From Apiospora phragmitis (lineage: Eukaryota > Ascomycota > Sordariomycetes > Amphisphaeriales > Apiosporaceae), in assembly GCA_038363925.1 (NCBI GenBank), contig JAQQWL010000012.1, forward strand, positions 124,001 through 188,000: 64,000 bases of DNA. Direction: 5' to 3'. Of this stretch, positions 55,866-64,000 are shown one piece after another. Within the stretch, counting starts at the first letter, position 1, and the number at the start of each line of letters is the position of its first letter. Under the pieces are notes generated by a model. That model searched no databases and was not told the DNA's origin. It worked only from the letters and a program-made list of their open reading frames with translations. The position numbers were made by a program, and so were the translations under genes.

Positions 55866-58800
55866 TCAGTTCAGGGTCTCCATCACCCGCACTTGCCAGT
55901 ACTCTACCCAGAACTGATGGAAAGGGTCGATCACTTCGTGTTCACCTTGGGCCTCGAAGCTTGCAGGTTCCAAATTGACGGTACTACTTTTGGAATCGGC
56001 ATTCGATTCGGTCGTGAACGTCCTGCGGAACTCGCTTTCGTACTCTCCCACGCGAAGGTTGAGCTCGCAAAACAGTACTTCCTCCCCCCCCGTGTTTTAA
56101 ACCACAGTCGTCGCCATCAAAGGGTTCCCACCGCCGCTGTTCAGATCCGCAAACTCGAGATGCATCGCAGCAGGTGTGCGCCAGGCCCAGAGTCTCGAAA
56201 CTGAGGAAGCGGATCGCGGCCATGTGATACTGAGGAGGGATACGAGGGCCGATACACGCCATAGTCTTGCACCACGCAAGAAGCTGCCGCAACACGTGTT
56301 CTTGGCCCCGCCTTGGGGGTTGGAGAAAGGCCAAAACCCCTTTGAGGAAATACACGAACTGGGTACAGCCGTTATCCGAGCACGCGCAGGAGCAACGGTC
56401 TGTGGCATTCCTCGCCGTGAGTCTTGCAATTTGCCGAGCAAAGAGGTCGCCGTCGGGCATAGTTGTATACATGGTATCTAGGCCCAACCTCAGGCCCAAC
56501 TGAAATGAGTCGTAGTGAGAACACACAATTCCAACTTTTGGACCGGCGTCAGACGGTTCCGGGACTTCATACAGGCAGCGGTATAGGTCCCCTCCGTGAT
56601 CTATGAGTCACTTTGTGTGTTGAGGGCTTTTGTTGCAAGAATTAGCGTCGACAACGGGGTGAGTCTGAATAAACCCGTGACGGCAGAAAGTCTCGGCTGA
56701 TTTAGGCGCCTCATTCTGGAGATAGAATAGTTGGCAAACACGCCATCGCTCGGTCAAGGAGGAGCCGTCAGTGGCGGGCTCCCGTATCGTCTCGATAATA
56801 TTTGCCTCGTATGCTCCAGGGAGAGGTGTCAGCTTCACAGTCGAAGGCTCTATCCCCACTCTAACGAGGGCCTGTAGTGTATCCTGTCGAAGGCTGCCGC
56901 AGCACTTCCTCATATACTCGGCGTATTTGTAATACACATTTTCTGAGCCTATGTCATCCTGCCACTCACGCTGCGGCTCTAGGATTTGAGGAAACCTAAG
57001 GGCTGTCTCAAGTATCATATCCAAGCTTCGGGTGCAACTGCAGCCTGGATGACAAGCAGTATTGTCAAGATCAGAGTGACCATGTCTGTTTGTCCCCCAT
57101 ACTGTATAATCGAATGCCGAAATGCCATAAGAATCCCGTTTGTTCAGTGTAAGAAAGTCGGTCGCCGCGAGAAGGAGAAATAGCAGTTGCGGCTTGCGCA
57201 CTGCGACGTGTAATGGTGTTTGCTTGATGAGGTTTTCTTCTTGCATCGAGTCAGGGTATTTGCCGATCAGATCGGCAACTTGTAAAGCCTCATCAGCTAG
57301 GATAGCCGTGGTAAGGGGGCCGCATTCAAAAGCTTTCAAGATGAGTCTTAGCAACGCTTCGAATGGACCGGATGACACAATATGTGGGTTTTCACCTTCA
57401 GCTAGCTTGGCAGATTGCTCCAGTAGCGCGACAGACCTATACTCATCACTTGTTGTGAAGCTATTTCTCAGCGACACCGGAGCGATGTCAGTCTGCGCTT
57501 CTAGGAGCATTTGCGCCGCCCAAAGTGTGCGATCATCGAGGTATTTGGAAATGATTCCAAGTGGTGAGCTATGTTTCGTTAGTTAATACAATGATTAATA
57601 AATAATAGTTTGAACGGTGATAATAATTAGATAAGTTGGGTTATTAGGCTTACCTCCCACAAATATCGTATGAATTTGGAGACACGCCCAGTGCTATTAA
57701 CCCATTTACTAAAGTTCCCGCTTCGTCCTCATATGCTATTGTGAGACCACCGAACTTCTAGATTGTCAGCTACTTGCCTCTGCATGATTTCCTAGTGAGC
57801 ACTTACCAGGTTCAGTACGGCATGTATCCATGACCGGTTTTGCGCATCGACCGCTTTCGGAGAGGCTTTCCCTGTGAGAACCAGATCCTCAATTCTCTTC
57901 AGGCTAATCTTTGAGCATGAGACTATACATGAGGAACAGCGGCTGCGACAGTGCATCTTTTGTGTGATGAAATCCGATGGTATGCTATCCAAAATTTGGA
58001 GGGCGGGGTCGTTCTTCCGATCCACGGTTGGATAATACGTGAACGTCGAGCCCATGCTGTGTCCCCCAGCACCAAAAATGCCATGAAACGAAATGTGCAA
58101 TACGATCTTCAGCAGACAGATAAGACCGTAGAAGCGAATCCCGGATCTTGCGCTCCGTTGATCTGTGTGTTTGGCTTTTGACAGAGAACAATATGGTTCG
58201 TGAGATCGCACACAAGTCTCGCTATAGATACTGAATAGCCAGAAAGCAGTTTCCTTTTTCTGGATGCTTCGCCGACGGCGGCACACACAGATACAGTTGC
58301 CCATTAGCGTAGCTGACGTTTTGATTGAGGAATTACCCTTCCTAGCAGATAAGTTGATGTCTCGAGGCTTAGAAATATTATCAAAGAGCTCCTTGAAAGC
58401 TGCTGGCTTCGAGGCCAGCGAGCTTATTACATGTGACGAGTCTGTTTATGAAAGCTTTTGTTAGCCTCTAAAGTTGATCGAGAACTAATTTGCGGCCACT
58501 TATAACTATCAAGCGGTTAGTGAATTGGCCAACTATCCTAGACTCAAACCCATCAAGGGCTTCTTTGATGTCCTGCTGGATGATATGGCAGCTTTCGAGC
58601 CCTTCTGATTGGGCAGACTTGATGGATGTTGTTAAGCGACCTTCCATTTGATCGAGCCCACTTTGCACGCTGGGACTGATGGACTGCATCTGGGACCGGA
58701 TCCTCTTAATATCGGAGGCGGACTCGCGACTGGTGGCTTTGATAGTATCAAGCCTATCTATTTGTAGCCGCGAAGAGTCACTATTGGGTTGATGAAGGGC

Positions 58801-59346
58801 CAGTCAGTTTCCACTTGATTTACGGGCATAAACTCACTTAAAGTGCGAAGGATGTCGGAGAAGAAGCAAAAAGGAAAGATGACTGATACATGAAACTTAT
58901 AGTCCGAGTCCGTGTATAGCTAATTGTATAGCTTGAATGGAACGATCCAGCTTCATAGCCAGCTGCTCAACATTAGATCGATGGAATGCGTAGCTCAGTT
59001 TCTTCCTTGTGTTCTTGAGTTTGGATCTCCACGAACTTGCGTTAGTGCATCCGGAAAGCTTGACGACGAGCGTCTCCAGATCGGTAAGCTCTTCCTCGCA
59101 GGTCTTGATGGACTCGTCGACGGCAGCCAGGAATGGTGCCTGCTGGTGCGGTAGGAGCAACTTCGGCCGGATGCCATCAATGGACATAATTATCCTCCAC
59201 ATCATTTCGTTTTGTCGCCTGATGGACTCGAGCTCCTCGGTACGGCACTTCAGGGCGCCGGTGTACTTCGCAACGCCGCCAACCACGGTCAAGCCAAGCG
59301 AGACGAGGCCGGCAGCGGGTGCAGCCACAGAGAAGGGATCGGTCAT
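55866..59346 (-). pseudogene. Helo-like/STAND N-terminal domain plus ankyrin protein, interrupted
   Basis: The first exon (start 59346) encodes a Helo-like domain: MTDPFSVAAPAAGLVSLGLT, a Glu/Leu-rich helical bundle, and a stop at 58897. Further exons on the same strand include about 58468-58765, then 57807-58304 with FTYYPTVDRKNDPALQILDS and LTGKASPKAVDAQNRSW, 57654-57757 (GTLVNGLIALGVSPNSYDIC) and 56608-57568 with the ankyrin part QTPLHVAVRKPQLLFLLLAA. Sequence continues in frame past a TGA at 56608-56610 to a Cys-rich C-terminus (CSCACSDNGC, IRFLSFETLGLAHTCCDA) and, after a change at the C8 run 56084-56091, to 55866. The architecture is a fungal NLR-like or allorecognition protein without a visible NACHT. 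Three interruptions (TAA at 58897, TGA, C8) make a full-length product unlikely. Confidence 0.65.
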
Positions 59347-59922
59347 TCTTTGAATCAAGTACAGCAACGATTTGAATGCATTTGAGTTACCAAAGCTGGA
59401 GAGAAGGTGTTCCACGTTTGCAAGGCTTAGATGGTGAGAAGGGATTGCCAACCCCGAGAAAGAGGGAGGAGTGCTTTATTACCTCGGTATGGTCGTACGG
59501 ATGCACGGGCCAAATTGCCACATTACCTTACACTACTCTACCCCTTAAATTATTATTGATGAGGTCATTCGCCTTATAGGATACGAGGTACCTTGCATAT
59601 GTATTCTGTGCGTTTCTTGTACTAGGCGTGACATTGCTTTTCACAGCCTCGTCCTGCAAATTCGCCATGTGTCTTGCCCGCTAACGGTTATATAGAATGT
59701 ACCAATTTTTGCCCGTTTGCTGCACTCCCTAGCCTTATTTCATTTTGTCACCGAAGCCATGTATTCCGGTACTCCTATCGGCAAGGCCATGATAGAACTC
59801 GTGAGATCACATTGAGCCACGTTAGGTATACTATATTTAGAAATTATTTTCAAACCAGGCTATTTCGAGTATCCACGAGACACCAACCGCCCAACTAGAT
59901 CGGCAGCTCATCAGACAATATA
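59347..59922. other. Spacer, nothing recognised
   Basis: Upstream region of the Helo-like/ankyrin gene. No open frame resembles a known family. Confidence 0.4.
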
Positions 59923-60030
59923 TTAAATCAAGGCCTCCCGCGCCGCACCCACCATCACCACCACCGCCACCTCTACCGGGGTGGCGGCCGAGACGGCGAG
60001 GAGGCTGACGAAGATGGTGAGGATTTGCAT
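59923..60030 (-). CDS. Possible small secreted peptide
   Basis: A 35-codon frame on the minus strand starts MQILTIFVSLLAVSAATP, a textbook signal peptide with an Ala-x-Ala cleavage site, followed by a short Val-rich stretch. It may be the first exon of a longer secreted protein, since the mature part is only about 18 residues. No downstream exon could be established. Confidence 0.3.
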   Translation of the reverse strand: MQILTIFVSLLAVSAATPVEVAVVVMVGAAREALI

Positions 60031-61178
60031 GTTTGTTGCTAATTGTGTGGTGGGTCAAGAATGTTGGTATGGGGTTGGAGAGTAAGTAGATTTCGGCGAG
60101 AGGAACTATGTACGAGTAGGATATCGCGGGCGGGAAGATGATGTGCTGTGCGCTGATGCTGGCTCCTTTCCAAAGCCCAGATGAGAAGACTGGGAAAAAT
60201 GCAGCCTTTTATGAACACGCCAAGGATATTCACAGCTCTTGCGTTGCGGAGGTAGGTAGGGCAAGTCTGCAAAGACCGTGGTGGTGGTTTACCTCTGGGC
60301 ATCTTGCGAAGTGGGAGCTTGGTTTGCGGGGGAAGGCCTTGTTGGTTGACCGTTCCGTCTTGGAACTTGAATCGTATTCCCGGCTCGGACAGACGCCACG
60401 GCGGCCGAGGAAGGCGAGTTTACGCGCCACTCATATTGCCCGAACGGCATTGCGCAAGTAGTCAAATTAGAATACCTTCGTTGAGGTCCGACTGTCGTGA
60501 AGTCGCAACAATTGTGGACTTTGAACAGGAGCAGGACCAAAACTGGTGGGAAGGTCCGCGACAAGTACCAGTCCGCCTGGGCCGAATTCGTCTGCCGCTT
60601 CCCGCCCGTCGTCCGGGATGAGATCCGCGCCGTAAATATCGCCGGCTATCCGGCGGGCCCTGTACGCCGGCACCTCGCTCACGGGGTTCGCGTGGATCGT
60701 CTGCTGGTTCCAGAAGGACATTCCTCTCGATATGGCTGTTCTCCTAGTAAGCCGAAAAGCTTTCATCAGCTGGCGCAAGGAGTCGTGGCCTGAATTCGCC
60801 ACTAAATCCTTGGCAGACAGGGATCTGGGTGTGTATTGAAGCGTGTCCCCAAAAGGTGTCTCCAATCCTGGCCGATCAGAGCCGAAGTGCATCCGCCGTA
60901 GGGAATACAAAATGCTACCCCTAGGTCGTAGCGCGCATTGGCTGCTTACTTAGACTAGAAAAAGAAAGTAATCAATATCACACAATACGTAAGAAGGAGT
61001 GCATATATGCATGAGCGCTGATCACTAATATGCACTACCATAAACGGGCGACGTGCCCGCTCGCTCTAGCTTCGCTTAATTCTCACAACACTCATAACAG
61101 AGCCCCTGTCGGAGACGCACGTGGTACATCACCAGACCTGCCTACTGTCTCCTGGACCCAAACAGTCAACTAGCCACT
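60031..61178. other. Spacer with a GC-rich coding-like patch
   Basis: A patch at about 60490-60790 is GC-rich and open in more than one frame on both strands (minus frame 60467-60910 is 147 residues). No family match was found, so no gene is called. Confidence 0.35.
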
Positions 61179-62664
61179 ATGGAATTCATCAGCACCCCCT
61201 TCCCGGGACGCGGACTGCCCACGAAGCTGTACGATCTGTCTAGCTCCACCATTGTCGAGGGACGCAGTCTCGACAAAAAGACGAGGTACAACTGTCTGTC
61301 CTATGTGTGGTCACAGTGGAGCGACAGCCAGCTGAAAGACCAGCTCGGAAAAATGGCTGCCGATTCCCAGGAGAGATACATGTGGGTGGATAGGTGGTGT
61401 GTCGACCAGGCTTCGGACGAAGACAAGGCGCGCGAGATACCGAAAATGCAGAAATACTACGCCCAGTGCGAAACAGTGCATTCTTTGTTGCCTGACGTGT
61501 CGGCAACGGTGGACCAAGAAGGAGGAGGAAGCCTCAAGACGGCGCTGGAGAAGGCGGTGTCATTTGGGCAGCAGATGATGGAAGCCGAATGGTGCACACG
61601 ACTATGGACGCTGCAGGAGAGCGTTCTGTCCGCCAAGACGATCTTATGGACGAGATCGCAGCAACTGGAGCAGCTGCAGTTAACGTACTGGATGCACGTC
61701 GCCGAGCTGGCGGTACAGGACGGCCTGCCATCGGACTGGAAGACGCGGGAGAACTGGGCCGAGGATGTGGCATTGCCCACCGTCACGGTCTACCGTAAGA
61801 ATGCCATGGAACTGAGACAGATATCGAGGGAGCAGCGCATCCTGATCAACAAACGCTGGCCAAACCCCGGCAGCGTGGGTGAAGCGGGGGAACTGAACAT
61901 CGGGACCGTAGGGGACGGACGAGGGCGGGCCCCGGAAGGCCACGCAGCTGCTCTGCCTCAGCGAGGCGTGGCGCATGGCGGGGCCGCGGTGGTGCAGCAA
62001 CCCCGAGGACCTCGTCTACGGCGTGCTGGCGCTGATGCGCCTAGGCCACCTAGCCAAGCCGCGGCCCGGGTCCGGGTTCCGCGGGGCGCTGCGGCTCGCC
62101 GCCCAGACGGGGCTAGTCTACGCGGGACTCCTGCGGCACGCGGCGGCCTCGGACGACGAAGGCGCGTCTTCCTGGGTGCCGGCGCTGCGGAGCAAGACGG
62201 TGCGGGGCACCAAACAGTGGGCTCTGGCGACGGACGGGGTGCTGAGCACGGCCGGGTCCGTACCCCTCTACGGGGCGTTTAACCAGCCCGCGCGCGAGAG
62301 CCGGCCCCTGGAGATCGACGACCGGGGCGCGTCGACGGCGGCGGACTGTGTGAAGGGCCGGGTGAAGTTGATCGGCCAAAAGTACTTTGTCGAGGTCGAG
62401 CGCCGACTTGTCAACTCTCGACTGGAAATCGTCAGGGCCGTGGACGCGGCGTGTGAGAAGGTCGGCGCATCCTGGTGGGACACGCTGGTGATTTACAACA
62501 AAGGCATGTCGCACGGCACGATATTGTTTGGTAAGATCACGGGAAAACAGAGCTTTCGTCGGGTTTATGCCTGCACAGTCAAGCTATCAAGGGTGGCGGA
62601 CGCAGGAAACATGGCTGATTACATAGATAAGCCTGCGTACCTAGTTGTGGAAAGTTATAACTAG
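61179..62664 (+). pseudogene. HET-domain protein 3, one-base frameshift
   Basis: From the ATG 61179 the HET domain reads YNCLSYVWSQW, RYMWVDRWCVDQASDEDKAR, EIPKMQKYYAQCETVHSL and CTRLWTLQESVLSAKTIL. The frame then slips by one surplus base in the GGGG run 61911-61914 and resumes as TQLLCLSEAWRMAGPRWCSN, PEDLVYGVLALMRLG and a C-terminal domain to the stop at 62664, about 494 residues overall. As sequenced, translation goes on in the wrong frame to 62282. The VWSQW and WVDRWCVDQ variants place it in the HET subgroup with a Trp-rich core. No intron is needed. The role would be vegetative incompatibility if functional. Confidence 0.75.
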
Positions 62665-62841
62665 CAGTCGAAGAGGATCTAATCCCCAGCCTAGGGGGTA
62701 TTGTTATACAGTATTATACCAAACCTCATATTTATTACACCGCAAAGGCCTAGAAAAGGATGCTATAAGAGTAAACACATCTTAATACCACGTTAATACT
62801 ATTAATGATTTTATCCGAGGCATGTCTATAATGCGTGTCTC

Positions 62842-64000
62842 TTATCGCGGCACGGGCGGAAACCTGACATACATCTCGGGTTTTTCACAGAAGCCATAGT
62901 GAAGTAAGCCTCTCTCCAGATCAAAGCCTTGACCCTCGATTTGGACCACGTCAAATGTCCAGAGAACCTTGGCCAGGAACAGCTTCGCCTATGTCTATGC
63001 CATTTCTCGGCCCATGCAGACTCTCGGGCTCAGGCTGAAAGGGTGAAGGCTCTTGAGATGATCGTTAGCGAACGCTGGGTCATAGAGGGAATGAGAAGCG
63101 GGGAGCCATCGTTGCGGCTGGAAGCGGCGTGGTTGATGGAAGTAGGCCGGATGGCGCGCCAGGGGCCCACAGGCAGGTTTGCACGTGGGTCTGCGAGTTC
63201 AATTATTAGTAAAGTTGATAGTCTGAGGCATGTCGTAATAGCTGGTACAGGATGGCTACTCACGCCCTTAGGGATGTATTGCCCGTCCACCATAGATCCT
63301 GGGCTGATTGGTGGCGGGCCAGTAAGGTTGCTTGGGAGCATGCGCAGCGTCTCTTCAATTCAGGCGTGAAGATAAGATAAGGACGTCAACGTCGGCCCCG
63401 GAGCGATGTCCTTGTAGTTGGAGAAGCTCTCCCTGACTTCTTTGCTTAAGAGTTGATGACTCTCAGGGTTCTCGAGCAAAATCACGAGGGCGCCGTAAAA
63501 CAGGTCTCCCATGGGACCCCACCCAGCAAACATGACTTGCAATGCAACGGATCCTATGTGAAGGAGGTCTTTCTTGTTCGCTGGGTAGGGAGCATCTACT
63601 GGTAGGATAAAATCAAAGTAGTCCGGATGCTCCGTGTGACCTCGTTGACCTATGGAGCGTATAAGTTAACACGTGCGTTTCACTGCAAATTTGTCTATCC
63701 AGTAAAAACAGAATACATCATACCGATACGTCGGAGCACACTTTCCGAGGTCGCTTTCTCCATCTGAGAGAACAGCGTGATCTTTCCGAAGGGCGCGAAC
63801 AAGTACTGAAGCGGGCGGATGAGTGGAAAGCGTTTGAACACTGCAATGACTGTCGCAAAAGAATTGAAGCTGAGCAACACATCCAGGTTCACTGAGTCTT
63901 TCACTGGAGTCTTCGTTAGTATATTACTTTACTCGAGGATACGGGAGTACTTTACTATCTCTCATCTGGTGCACTTTCTCGTTCCAGGCCAAGTCGGCCG
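62842..64000 (-). pseudogene. Cytochrome P450, 5' end off the window, several stops
   Basis: Minus-strand exons visible: beyond 63956 (partial), 63724-63903, 63264-63649 and 62842-63190, with introns of 52, 74 and 73 bp. Motifs in order: FATVIAVFKRFPLIRPLQYL, EHPDYFDFILP, MFAGWGPMGDLFYGALVILL (I helix), IEETLRMLPSN (ExxR, K helix), FHQPRRFQPQRW, and the heme loop FSLSPRVCMGR with the Cys ligand but Ser in place of the usual Gly. Three in-frame stops are present: TGA at 63360-63362, and TAG at 62995-62997 and 62989-62991, where relatives would have Cys, Trp and Gln. One surplus base lies in the GGGG run 63162-63165. The gene is a decayed microsomal-type P450; the N-terminal membrane anchor lies outside. 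Confidence 0.75.

Noticed and set aside
60467..60910. 147-codon minus-strand frame in a GC-rich patch
   Set aside because: Open on both strands, no family match, could not choose a strand.

Overview
The window is nuclear DNA of a filamentous ascomycete (Pezizomycotina, probably Sordariomycetes). The basis is short GT-AG introns (about 45-140 bp, several with CTAAC-type branch sites), a PTH11-type rhodopsin-fold receptor, HET, FunK1, Helo-like/ankyrin and DUF7708 genes, an intron-bearing tRNA-Glu(CTC), and AT-saturated repeats that look RIP-mutated. All calls are by eye; no database search or computation was run.

Layout. 1-18 kb: a receptor, a METTL25-like methyltransferase directly behind a MITE-like element, an uncharacterised F-box-like gene, two diverged tandem RRM genes, a degraded HET gene, a DUF4360 secreted-protein gene and a VWA gene. 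18-30 kb: an intact HET gene, a tRNA-Glu, a long minus-strand gene joining an SbcD/Mre11-like nuclease to an SbcC/Rad50-like ATPase, a DJ-1/PfpI relic and a 1.9-kb Fot1/pogo-like transposon. 29-33 kb: a broken FunK1 kinase and an AIG1-like GTPase. 33-44 kb is the conserved core: tyrosinase, a second tRNA-Glu, an ELYS-type nuclear pore gene and the complete condensin subunit SMC4, the last two divergent from one spacer. 44-64 kb is accessory again: GST, O-methyltransferase relic, DUF7708 gene, AAA ATPase relic, SDR, Helo-like/ankyrin gene, HET gene and a cytochrome P450 running off the right edge.

The strongest overall signal is gene decay. About 11.3 kb of coding sequence in six genes (receptor, METTL25-like, HET 2, tyrosinase, SMC4, SDR) reads cleanly after splicing, whereas most other accessory genes carry one-base indels, often in homopolymers, and several also carry in-frame stops or internal deletions. 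Stops and deletions argue for real pseudogenes; the homopolymer indels, one of them in the core ELYS gene, could partly be consensus errors.

The candidates most worth following are the fused Mre11-Rad50-like gene without a visible zinc hook, the tandem eIF3g-like RRM pair, an SDR lacking its catalytic Ser/Tyr, and the concentration of non-self-recognition-type genes (HET, Helo-like/ankyrin, DUF7708, AAA) at the right.
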